From NCBI GenBank assembly GCA_958510875.1, contig CAUEHT010000011.1, positions 142,556-206,555 on the forward strand: 64,000 nucleotides of DNA. The letters are read 5' to 3'. Under the pieces are notes generated by a model, which saw nothing but the letters and a program-made list of their open reading frames with translations, was not told the origin of the DNA and made no database searches. Both the position numbers and the translations under genes were made by a program. This DNA comes from Endomychus coccineus (Eukaryota > Arthropoda > Insecta > Coleoptera > Endomychidae). Below are positions 45,307-59,198 of this stretch, piece by piece (position 1 is the first letter of the stretch; every line of letters begins with the position of its first letter).

Positions 45307-46870
45307 CCCAGTCCACAGGAGCGCGTCAGAATGACGTCAATATCTGGTGATTACTGGTCAATAGACGTCAGTCGATCAAACATCGACGACATTTTGACGT
45401 CAGTTAATTGACGAATTTCTGAGTCATTTAATCACGTCATATTGCCGACTTTATTTGGTTATAAATAAATTACTTTTCATTATAATGTAAATAATAATAT
45501 ACCGCAAAACTTTTGTTTATTTAGGTCTTTTCTCTCTACTCAAACCACCTCAAACAAAATATGCTATATATATTTAATTATTGTTATTATATAAAATACA
45601 TATACACTTTATTTTCTCAATATTTTTGTAGCTCTAAACTATTACGTTACTCATTTTTTGCAATACATTCTTTTTCTTGTTTCATATTTTTTATAATATG
45701 TTTTGGACGTTATACTGCTATACAGCAGGGTATAGTTCGGCAAATATTAATAATTAATCCCGCTAGTACTTTTGAAATTTTCGCGCTCTTACTTCTGTCA
45801 ATCAGTCAACCTGCATTGGCTGCGGGCGTATTATATCTGCCATCTGCAATGCGAATGAACAAGCGTACTAGCTAGCTAAGCTACATAGACACAATACACA
45901 AACGAAAAACACACTGGCGGTACGGTACCTGTAAAAGAAAGACACCATTTTTATTTACACAAGTTTTCATCCAAGAAAGATTTTTTGCAAAATATTTTTA
46001 TTAAATGTAAAAAATTCCTTAAAGATAACCCTGATTTATATGTTGTTAGGAGTGACAAAGAAAATGTGACTGTTGTAATGTACAAGCAGGATTATTACAC
46101 TAAAAGTAAAGATTTACTTAAAGATGATAAATACTATGTTAGATTACCACGTAATCCTGTGAGTACCCTGCAGCAGGCAGCAAACAAGTTGGTTTCAAAA
46201 TTACTCAAGGATACATTAATTGATGCCCCAGTCCACAGGAGCGCGTCAGAATGACGTCAATATCTGGTGATTACTGGTCAATAGACGTCAGTCGATCAAA
46301 CATCGACGACATTTTGACGTCAGTTAATTGACGAATTTCTGAGTCATTTAATCACGTCATATTGCCGACTTTATTTGGTTATAAATAAATTACTTTTCAT
46401 TATAATGTAAATAATAATATACCGCAAAACTTTTGTTTATTTAGGTCTTTTCTCTCTACTCAAACCACCTCAAACAAAATATGCTATATATATTTAATTA
46501 TTGTTATTATATAAAATACATATACACTTTATTTTCTCAATATTTTTGTAGCTCTAAACTATTACGTTACTCATTTTTTGCAATACATTCTTTTTCTTGT
46601 TTCATATTTTTTATAATATGTTTTGGACGTTATACTGCTATACAGCAGGGTATAGTTCGGCAAATATTAATAATTAATCCCGCTAGTACTTTTGAAATTT
46701 TCGCGCTCTTACTTCTGTCAATCAGTCAACCTGCATTGGCTGCGGGCGTATTATATCTGCCATCTGCAATGCGAATGAACAAGCGTACTAGCTAGCTAAG
46801 CTACATAGACACAATACACAAACGAAAAACACACTGGCGGTACGGTACCTGTAAAAGAAAGACACCATTT
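45031..46870. repeat. Tandem duplication of a 920-bp unit
   Basis: Units 45,031-45,950 and 45,951-46,870 appear identical on reading; the two 104-codon and 89-codon ORFs they contain are the same. Each unit holds the last 275 bases of the PLE fragment, then sequence with CRE and AP-1 sites, then a 104-codon ORF of hydrophobic character that is probably not a gene. It is either a very recent duplication or an assembly error. Confidence 0.92.
45332..45426. promoter_or_regulatory. CRE/AP-1 site cluster (repeated 920 bp downstream)
   Basis: TGACGTCA at 45,332 and 45,395, AGACGTCA near 45,363, TGAGTCA at 45,420 and CACGTCA near 45,435 lie within about 110 bases. The cluster is duplicated at 46,252-46,360. 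It lies 0.9-1.9 kb upstream of the DUF4806-type gene; any link is a guess. Confidence 0.4.
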
Positions 46871-47271
46871 TGTTTTCTCGGCATTAATAAGCTTTATACC
46901 TTTTTGTTTGTATATGGTATAAGCAACAAACACTAAACTACGTATGGGATAAAACTGAATAAGTGTTTCTTATATTGGTTGGTGTAAGTGCAACCCATTG
47001 GTAAGTACCATGAATAATTATAATAATAATTGTGGGTTATTGGTTAAGTTGAAATTGTATAATCTCCACGAATTTTTTGTTTTGTGTCTTATGGGGTTCA
47101 GATTATAATTAATCTGATTTACGGGGGTGTTAGGTGTGATGTACCTACTCAATACTGAATTAGTTATGGGGGAATGGAAAAGGTGATACCCAAGTACTAA
47201 AAATTAGGTATTATTCAAACAATGTTTTTATTTGTAGCTTGTATTTGCATATACTTCTGGTATTATTCATA
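46871..47271. other. 5' flank of the DUF4806-type gene
   Basis: AT-rich, no ORF of note. No clear TATA-initiator pair was found. Confidence 0.4.
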
Positions 47272-49101
47272 ATGGCATATGTGGAAGTGGAATTTTCAGA
47301 AAAAGATACAGTTGGCTTGGTGCATAATTCATGGTTTACTCCGCTGAAGCATGAGGTTTTTTGGCCACCTTATAAAACTTCATCTGCTTTCAACAAAGCT
47401 TTAACATCAGCGGAAGAACCTGATCAGAGTACATGGGTACTATCACAAGTTGAAAGAAAATTTTTTGAGTGTGGTGGGTAAAATTTCATTTATATTATAC
47501 AAAGATCAATACAAATACCCTTGTAAAATCCGAAACTCAACTGTATTATATATTATATAGTTTATTCATTCATTATTTCTGTTGCAAGGTATCCTTTTTG
47601 CTTGTATACTAAAACATATTATATTTTAATAGACGACATTAAAAAGGCTCAAAAAAAATTGAAAAGATGTGAAGTGTCTTCGGACGTACAGTCATCTGAA
47701 TTTTCTGACTTGGACAATAACAAAAATAAGAAACGAAATAGAATAAATAGAAAAAGGTGGTCAACTTCCTCGTCAAATACTGGCAATGACGATGAGTTGA
47801 GCGTTCAGTTACATGAACAAAGGTTCAGTGTTCTCAACAAAGGAAAATTCACTAAACTTCCAAGACCATCTGGTTTGCCACAGGTTACGAAACCTGCATT
47901 ATTGGCATTACATGGATCATCCATTATTGGTAAGATTGTAAATTGAAACTAATGTTACTATTTCCAGGTCACGATGAGTAAATAGCCTAACAAATCTTGA
48001 TGATACCTCTAGCTTCAGACATCATCTACTCAGCTTAATGAAATATTCTTTCTGTATTAGAAAAGGCCACATCCAAGCAGTTTGAGCAAATTGAAGCTAC
48101 TGAACATAGTCAGGTTACACATTCCCAGCTCATCGGGAAAACAGCATCTCCTGCGAGAATTCCTGTTGTAACTGCCAGGGCAAATATTAGTGAGTTAATC
48201 TGCTATTATACAACTGTATATTTATATATTTAATTAAATGGGTCTATCGTTCAGTAGACACACTATCAAAATAAACATTTACATTTTTGTATAATTTTAG
48301 GCCTGGAGGATATCTTCAAAGAAGTCCGAAAATTGAGGGAAGAGTTGAAAGAAGTCAAAGCCATTCTAAAACAATCAAGAAATCTAGTTACTGCTTCCAT
48401 ACCGAGTGACATCCCTGTGGTATTGCCATTGAAAGATAGTATAAATTTCCAGTTGTCAGAAGAATATTTGGTTTCCAAAGAAAAATTGAATGACCTGGTT
48501 AATATGTATTATATAATATATATTATTATTAGTAGGTAGTATATAAAAATTCTCATCAAAATACATCATAGGCTTCCTATTTGGCAAGTTTGGGTGGCAC
48601 TGGTACAACAGGCTTAGTAAATCGCATACTGCGAACAGTACTATCAAATAAATTGGCAACAGGATTCAACTTTGCAGGACAAAGAAGTCAGGAATCCAAT
48701 AAGAAGGCTTTTGGAACCACTAACCTGAATTTGGCAATAATACGTAAGTTTACTCTCCTAAACACACTGACCCTGCTCTTTTTGGAGCGACTTGAGAAAC
48801 AAAACTTCCATGAATGTATTGTTTTACAAGATGTCTCCCTAAAATATATAATTTTCAAAATATCTGTGAAATCGGTGAGAATAATTTAGTGAAGTTTTTA
48901 CCATTGGTGCATGTGTTGATTAAAGGACATACCAAATTATTTTAATTTTTCTGGATGTTGAATTCATTGTTAGTTTTTGTTACAGGTGCAGTACAGATTA
49001 AATCCCCTGCTGCTACTCAAAATGATGTTGAACAAGCTATAAAAATTTGGCTGAAGCATGCTAAGCAGCGATTAGAAAAGACTCCAGTTACTCTTGTCTA
49101 A
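47272..49101 (+). CDS. Six-exon DUF4806-type protein
   Basis: Proposed exons: 47,272-47,473, 47,633-47,929, 48,061-48,189, 48,301-48,497, 48,572-48,743 and 48,986-49,101. All introns are GT-AG with good polypyrimidine acceptors; the first donor (GTGGGT) is chosen to keep the frame. The N-terminal exon (YVEVEF...GLVHNSWF...FWPPYK) is the usual start of this insect family. The middle is Ser/Lys-rich with a short coiled coil (DIFKEVRKLREELKEVKAIL). The C-terminal third (FQLSEEYLVSKEKLNDLVAS, LGGTGTTGLVNRILRTVLSN, LATGFNFAGQ, FGTTNLNLAII) matches the DUF4806 pattern as I remember it. Function is unknown; such genes are multicopy in insects and often sit beside the kind of ORF found at 49,138, so it may be part of a DNA transposon. 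Confidence 0.72.
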
Positions 49102-49137
49102 CTTATAGAAATTCCCTGTTCCTTTTTTTTTGTAAGA

Positions 49138-49480
49138 ATGTCGAAACGTAAGTTGAAAGAATATGTGGGCCAAAGGCAAAAGTATAGGAGAGTACCAGAA
49201 GCTACAAACCAGTTTGTTAGAAATGTATCAGGGGTTTCAGCTAGTAACAACTTTTCAAACAATTCCATTGTCAGTGAAAATGATAGCAAATTTCCTAAAT
49301 TCACATTTATCTGTTCAAGTGTTGGAGGTTTATCCTCTAGTGATACTGACCATGAAGAAGAAATACAAAGTTATCCAAATGTGGAATGTGCTGTGGACAT
49401 TTCTTTTAAGGAACATACACTTTCAAACAAATTAGCTCAATGGGCTTTAACTCATAGAATCACACAAACTGGATTAACAG

Positions 49481-49481
<1 letters not shown>
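49138..49481 (+). pseudogene. N-terminal part of a DUF4806-neighbour ORF, cut by (TA)n and PLE
   Basis: The ATG at 49,138 opens a basic head (SKRKLKEYVGQRQKYRR), a Ser/Asp/Glu-rich stretch and LSNKLAQWALTHRITQTGLT. This matches the first 110 residues of insect proteins with LAxWAxxxxIxHxALxxLL, which are thought to be transposon-encoded. At 49,482 the frame runs into TA repeats and then a PLE derivative, so the rest is lost. It starts only 37 bases after the DUF4806-type stop. Confidence 0.5.
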
Positions 49482-52730
<3,249 letters not shown>

Positions 52731-52868
52731 AAGTTTAAAGTTTCTTTGCCTAATTGGCCACTATCGTGTATGTAACTTAAGAGATATAGAATTAAATTTT
52801 CTGAATTATGAAGATAACTTAGATAATTTAACATAGGATTATAAAGATGAATAAACGTAAAAGATTGA

Positions 52869-52940
52869 ACCATAGGCGGGATTCGAACCCACATTTCTGG
52901 ATTTCTAGTCCAGGGTGTTTACCAATTACACCACTTCGGT
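52869..52940 (-). tRNA. tRNA-like gene, anticodon AGA, copy 1
   Basis: 72 bases fold as a class I cloverleaf. The acceptor stem has one mismatch, the D stem is GTGT/ACAC, the anticodon stem CTGGA/TCCAG holds loop CTAGAAA, the variable loop has four bases, and the T stem GTGGG/CCCGC holds TTCGAAT. A and B boxes are good and TTTT follows. The anticodon AGA would read UCU (Ser), but real serine tRNAs have a long variable arm. CCA is not encoded. Confidence 0.5.
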
Positions 52941-53281
52941 CCTATTAGATTTTTATATTTTTGTAAATATAAACCTCTGAAAGGATAGTAGATCATTGAT
53001 GAACACAATGCGATTCGATGCCCTACCATAGATCAACCATTCACGCATATTCATCTAAAGTTCAGTCGTTTTTTGAAGTAAGGATTGTAGGTTAGTACTG
53101 CTATGGTTGGCAGTTACTTGACAGTTCTTATTCAAATGACAGCATCCCTGGTTCTTATATATTTCAATAGAACTGACTGAGAATTGTTCTGGTTAATTAT
53201 AATTATTCATCTTTATAATCCTATGTTAAATTATCTAAGTTATCTTCATAATTCAGAAAATTTAATTCTATATTTCTTAAG

Positions 53282-53351
<70 letters not shown>

Positions 53352-53489
53352 AAGTTTAAAGTTTCTTTGCCTAATTGGCCACTATCGTGTATGTAACTTA
53401 AGAGATATAGTATTAAATTTTCTGAATTATGAAGATAACTTAGATAATTTAACATAGGATTATAAAGATGAATAAACGTAAAAGATTGA

Positions 53490-53561
53490 ACCATAGGCGG
53501 GATTCGAACCCACATTTCTGGATTTCTAGTCCAGGGTGTTTACCAATTACACCACTTCGGT
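53490..53561 (-). tRNA. tRNA-like gene, anticodon AGA, copy 2
   Basis: Same 72-base sequence and fold as copy 1, same flanks, same strand. It faces copy 3 across a palindrome centred near 53,648. Confidence 0.5.
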
Positions 53562-53736
53562 CCTATCAGATTTTTATATTTTTGTAAATATAAACCTCTG
53601 AAAGGATAGTAGATCATTGATGAACACAATGCGTGAATAGTTGATCTATGGTAGGGCATCGAATCGCATTGTGTTCATCAATGATCTACTATCCTTTCAG
53701 AGGTTTATATTTACAAAAATATAAAAATCTGATAGG

Positions 53737-53808
53737 ACCGAAGTGGTGTAATTGGTAAACACCCTGGACTAGAAATCCAGAAATGTGGGTTCGAATCCCG
53801 CCTATGGT
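53737..53808 (+). tRNA. tRNA-like gene, anticodon AGA, copy 3
   Basis: Identical to copy 2 in reverse orientation; TCTTTTAC just after the 3' end provides a pol III stop. Confidence 0.5.
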
Positions 53809-53901
53809 TCAATCTTTTACGTTTATTCATCTTTATAATCCTATGTTAAATTATCTAAGTTATCTTCATAATTCAGAAAATTTAATACTATATCTCTTAA
53901 G

Positions 53902-53979
<78 letters not shown>

Positions 53980-54490
53980 AAGTTTTAAAGTTTCTTTGCC
54001 TAATTGGCCACTATCGTGTATGTAACTTAAGAGATATAGAATTGAATTTTCTGAATTATGAAGATAACTTAGATAATTTAACATAGGATTATAAAGATGA
54101 ATAAACGTAAAAGATTGAACCATAGTTAAATTATCTAAGTTATCTTCATAATTCAGAAAATTTAATTCTATATCTCTTAAGTTACATACACGATAGTGGC
54201 CAATTAGGCAAAGAAACTTTAAAACTTGTTTATAATTAACCAGAACAATTCTCAGTCAGTTCTATTGAAATATATAAGAACCAGGATGCTGTCATTTGAA
54301 TAAGAACTGTCAAGTAACTGCCAACCATAGCAGTACTAACCTACAATCCTTACTTCAAAAAACGACTGAACTTTAGATGAATGTGCGTGAATAGTTGATC
54401 TATGGTAGGGCATCGAATGGCATAGTATTCATCAATGATCTACTATCCTTTCAGAGGTTTATATTTACAAAAATATAAAAATCTGATAGG

Positions 54491-54562
54491 ACCGAAGTGG
54501 TGTAATTGGTAAACACCCTGGACTAGAAATCCAGAAATGTGGGTTCGAATCCCGCCTATGGT
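54491..54562 (+). tRNA. tRNA-like gene, anticodon AGA, copy 4
   Basis: Same sequence and flanks as copy 3. All four copies appear unchanged although the flanks show substitutions and rearrangements. Confidence 0.5.
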
Positions 54563-54655
54563 TCAATCTTTTACGTTTATTCATCTTTATAATCCTATGT
54601 TAAATTATCTAAGTTATCTTCATAATTCAGAAAATTTAATTCTATATCTCTTAAG

Positions 54656-54687
<32 letters not shown>

Positions 54688-54689
54688 TT

Positions 54690-56150
54690 TTATTGATATT
54701 CTTGAACCATTTGTAATATTTGTATGCTTTCTTGGTATATTGGTTCGTATATATACTGAAAATAAAATGAAATAAAAATTCTTTTTGACGTTTCGACAAT
54801 GTTTATGTTTATTGCTTTTATCAAAATGTGAATTAGTGTTTCCATGTAATTTAGAAAAGAATAGATGATTTCGATTAATGAAATGCATCTGCAGCCGACT
54901 TGTGTTTTAAGATCCAATTAAAACTGCAGAAAATATTGGATCGGTTGTGTGTGAAAGAGTAATTGAATTTGATTAAATACAAGACATTCTAAGATTGTAC
55001 AATTATAAATATCTATGATTATTGTATGAATTAGTTATTCTATGATAAACACTCTATCCACATCTATTATAATCAACTATTCAAGTTTAAGATAATTCTA
55101 TGGAATTTAACCTCAAATTTGTTACTCATAGTGTCATAGTTAAACAATACGTTATCTTTTTTAGGTTGAATTTTGAATAGACATTTCATTGATTTTTGAA
55201 AATTTTGGTATTATTCTTAAACTTTATAGTCGTAATAAGTATATTGTCCTATTTTCCCTTCTGATTGGCGAAAGTATTCATCATCTTTGAGAACGTTTTC
55301 AATAAATGGACGGTGTAGAATCCATAATTTTCTCCAATTTTCTTATAAAATATACATACATCATAAGAATCATGGCTTTTCATAAGAAAATTAAAGAAAA
55401 TTATGGATTCTACACCGTCAATTTATTGAAAACGTTCTCAAAGATGATGAATACTTTCGCCAATCAGAAGGGAAAATAGGACAATATACTTATTACGACT
55501 ATAAAGTTTAAGAATAATACCAAAATTTTCAAAAATCAATGATAATCACATCATTCTCAATAGTGAGTACTTAGATAATGCTTATCTTCAATTCAAAGAA
55601 ACATTTCAATTGAACGTATTGAAACCTCTTAATATCTGACATTTGTAGATGTCTATTCAAAATTCAACCTAAAAAAGATAACGTATTGTTTAACTATGAC
55701 ACTATGTGTAACAATTTTGAGGTTAAATTCCATAGAATTATCTTAAACTTGAATAGTTGATTATAATAGATGTGGATAGAGTGTTTATCATAGAATGACT
55801 AATTCATACAATAATCATAGATATTTATAATTGTACAATCTTAGAATGTCTTGTATTTAATCAAATTCAATCCATTTCAAATTGTAATTAGCCATACATT
55901 ACTCTTTCACACACAACCGATTCAATGTTTTCTGCAGTTTTAATTGGATCTTAGAACACAAGTCGGCTGTAGACGCATTTCATTAATCGAAATCATCTAT
56001 TCTTTTCTAAATTACATGGAAACACTAATTCACATTTTGATAAAGGCAATAAACATTGTCGAAACGTCAAAAAGAATTTTAATTTCATTTTATTTCCAGT
56101 GTATATATACTGAAAATAAAATGAAATAAAAACCAATATACCAAGAAAGC
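54690..56150. mobile_element. Head-to-head pair of PLE deletion derivatives
   Basis: A minus-strand copy (54,690 to about 55,340) and a plus-strand copy (about 55,345 to 56,100) meet at a palindrome near 55,345 (CATAATTTTCT...AGAAAATTATG words). Each has the PLE start (ATGGCTTTT, GATTCTACACCGTC), a jump to the 3' untranslated part, and the terminal region. Confidence 0.82.
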
Positions 56151-56169
56151 ATACAAATATATATATATA

Positions 56170-58913
56170 TATATATATTTGTATGTTTTCTTGGTATATT
56201 GGTTCGTATATATACTGATAATGAAATAAAAATTCTGTTTTGACGTTTCGACAACGTTTATTGCCTTTATCAAAAATTGTTAATTGAATTAGTGTTTCCA
56301 TGTAATTTAGAAAAGAATAGATGATTTTGATTAATGAAATGCGTCTGCAGCCGACTTGTGTTTTAAGATCCAATTAAAACTGCAGAAAACATTGGATCGG
56401 TTGTGAGTGAAAGAGTAATGTATGGCTAACTACAATTTGAAATAGATTGAATTTGATTAAATACAAGACATTCCAATATTGTACAATTATAAATATCTAT
56501 GAATTATTGAATGAATTAGTTACTCTATGATAAGTATTTCTATCATAACTATTCAAGTTTAAGATAATTCTATGGAATTTAACCTCAAAATTGTTACTCT
56601 ATAGTGTCATAGTTAAATAATACTTCATCTTTTTTAGGTTGAATTTTAAATAGACAATGGAAAGTGGTACTTCAAATTAATAAAATTTTGTTAAGTTTGA
56701 ATTAGATTATTGTACAGTTTCGAAAGATTGGAATCTATTTTGTCATTTACACAATTGTTCTTTTTAATTTGAATAGATTCTAATATCAAACGTTTGTTGT
56801 CGTTTGTTTCAATATTTAAAATTTTTGTATTGTTGTAGTCGAAAGTATGGTTAGTGTCTTTCACATGTTTATTGAGCGCAGTTGATGAATTTTTGGTATA
56901 TTTGTGGCCATTTAATCTTTTTTCGAGGTATTGTGAAGATTGGCCAATATATACCTTTTCGCAATCTTTGCAAGGGATGGAATAAACAGTATGGGTTATT
57001 TTTTTGAAAGGTACGCTGCTTTTTAATTTTGTAAAGAGACTTTTCTGATTTAAATAACTCTTATGACATATATGTAGGTCATAAGGTTTCACTATATTAC
57101 AAATTTTCTCTGAAAGTCCACTGATATATGGTAGTGATATGTAATGCCTATCATTAGTTTTCTCATTATTGGTATTGATTCCACCAAATGAGTTATAAAA
57201 TTTATGAATTTTGTCTTTAGTTATCGAATTTACTAAATCAATGGGATAACCATTTCTTATTAAAGTTTCTTTTGTTTTTGTAATAGATATAGTTCTCAGT
57301 TCAGGAGAACTTAGTCGAATAGCTCTATCTATTAGATTTATAATAACATTTTTCTTATATTTTTTAGGTATATTAGAATTGAAATTAGTATACCTTCCTG
57401 ACCAAGTAGGTTTGGTATAACATTTTGTAAGAATTTTGTTATCATTTGATTTTCTTACTAAAGTTAAATCTAAAAAATTTATTTCGTTATGATTTTCTAA
57501 TTCAATCGTAAATTGTAACTTATGGTGAAAGGAATTGAAAGAATTCAAAAATTCATTACATTTGTTTTCAGGGATTGCAGCAATACAATCATCAACATAT
57601 CTTTTGAAGAAGGCTATATTATAATTTAGTTGAGATACTACTTTTTCTTCAAGGAATTCCATTACTATTTGGGCTATGATACTTGATATTGGAGAGCCCA
57701 TTGCACAACCATCTAATTGTTTATAACAATCATCTTTATATTGTAAAAAATTAGCGGTGAATGTATATTCTATAGCTGTTAAGAACTCATTCATAGGTAA
57801 ATTTGTATATAGTTTTATTTCATCCCATTTATTTTGAATTATTTGTTTAGCTAATTCTAAAGGGATATTTGTATATAAAGATGTGACATCTAGTGATACT
57901 AAGATATAGTTTTTAGGTATTGTAATTTTGTTAATGAATTCCTTGAAATCCCAAGAATCTTTGATGTAAAACTCATTTTTGTAAGCTATGTTTTTTAGTA
58001 TGTTGGATAAGTATTTAGCCATTTCATAAAAAGGTGATTGAATGCTGCATACTACAGGTCGCATCGGTATATTAGGTTTATGAATTTTGGGTAAACCATA
58101 TATTTTTGGAGGATGAGCATTATGTATCGTTAATTGTCTATGAATGTATTTTGAAATATATTTCTTTTCAAACCATTTTTTTACTAAGTTATTATTTTTA
58201 GTTTGGTAAATATTAGTTGGGTTGTTATTTAGTTTCTTATATACTTCAGGATCATTCAACATTGTAGACATTTTATCCTCATATTCATTTGTGTCCATGA
58301 TAACAGTTTTATTACCTTTATCTGCTTTTAAGATAGTAATTTGTGGGTTAGATTTGATGAATTGTTTGGTTTCTTTGAAATTTTTGATTGATTTGTTATT
58401 TTTATTATTAAATTTATTATTTTTAACTGTTTGTTTGAAATTAGTTATTGTGTTTATACATTTTGATCTTATCTCATTTGCTATTTGAGTAGGTTTTTTA
58501 GCAATTTCAGTTTCAAGTGAAGAAATTATGTTATTGATAGGTATTTGTCTTTCGTTATATAGAGTATTACTAAATTTCTCACCGAGAGCTAAAGTGTCTA
58601 TTACATTTTTTGGAACATTTGTTTGAGATAAATTCATTAGCCAATTATTATCAACTATGAGATCTCTTTTGTTATTGTTATTTAATTTATTTATTTTCTC
58701 AATATTTCTATGTTTAATTTTATTAAAGTTTTTTTCAAATTTTTGAGTTTCTAATTCTAAATACGTATTGTAGATTTGGGTAGGTAGGATATTTTTCATT
58801 GTAGATTTGGTTCTGCTTATGTTATTTTCAGTTTGTTTTACATTTTTACAAGTGTCAGATATTAAGAGGTTTAATACTTTTAATTGAAACGTTTCTTTGA
58901 ATTTAATTTGCTG
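56170..58913 (-). mobile_element. PLE family A copy 1, 5'-truncated, reverse
   Basis: Contains the family A ORF without its first 78 or so residues, the 3' untranslated part and the terminal region ending at TTTGTATG by a short TA run. It is the inverted partner of 59,427-62,170. Confidence 0.88.
56691..58905 (-). CDS. Penelope-like RT / GIY-YIG protein, N-terminally truncated
   Basis: From KETFQLKVLNLLISDTC on, the protein reads the same as the intact copy at 59,199-61,625 through all RT motifs and the GIY-YIG domain to the same stop. The ORF extends upstream to 58,940 only because terminal-region sequence stays in frame (MILINEMRLQQIKF). The authentic ATG and first 78 or so residues are missing, so it is a 5'-truncated insertion, the normal outcome of target-primed reverse transcription. 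RT motifs A (SLDVTSLYTNIP), B (GCAMGSPISSIIA) and C (KRYVDDCI) are unchanged. Confidence 0.9.
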
Positions 58914-58982
58914 CAGACGCATTTCATTAATCAAAATCATCTATTCTTTTCTAAATTACATGGAAACACTAATTCAATTAAC

Positions 58983-59025
58983 AATTTTTGATAAAGGCAA
59001 TAAACGTTGTCGAAACGTCAAAACA
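58983..59025 (+). ncRNA. Hammerhead-related stem in PLE family A terminal region
   Basis: TTGATAA, then GGCAAT-AAAC-GTTGTC, then GAAAC-GTC. The stem is kept by covarying or wobble pairs in other copies: GACAAT/ATTGTC near 30,975, GGCAAT/ATTGTC near 50,115 and 56,045. The order (box 1, stem II, GAAAC, GTC) follows hammerheads known from PLEs, but box 1 differs from CTGATGA at the catalytic C and G, so this family's version may be inactive. Confidence 0.45.
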
Positions 59026-59198
59026 GAATTTTTATTTCATTATCAGTATATATACGAACCAATATACCAAGAAAACATACAAATATTACAAATGGTTCAA
59101 GAATATCAACAAAAGAATAATTTGGCCTGGAGAAATAGGTTTTTTATTTTTCAAGAATACACTACTCTCAACATCAATATACATACATCGTAATAATC

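Larger units (their letters stand above)
52650..54684. repeat. Foldback block with (TA)n and tRNA-like genes
   Basis: TA runs at 52,650-52,727, 53,284-53,347, 53,904-53,976 and 54,658-54,684 alternate with opposed copies of one sequence. That sequence includes AAACAAGTTTAAAGTTTCTT, GATAACTTAGATAATTTAAC, a tRNA-like gene, and GAGGTTTATATTTACAAAAA. Longer flanks (TGAACTTTAGATGAAT, AGTACTAACCTACAATCC) appear at 53,040-53,210 and, in reverse, 54,230-54,380. The block is a mosaic of inverted repeats. Confidence 0.8.

Noticed and set aside
45561..46795. 104-codon hydrophobic ORF present twice
   Set aside because: AT-rich sequence with no start context, no homology I recognise, and duplicated only because the 920-bp unit is.
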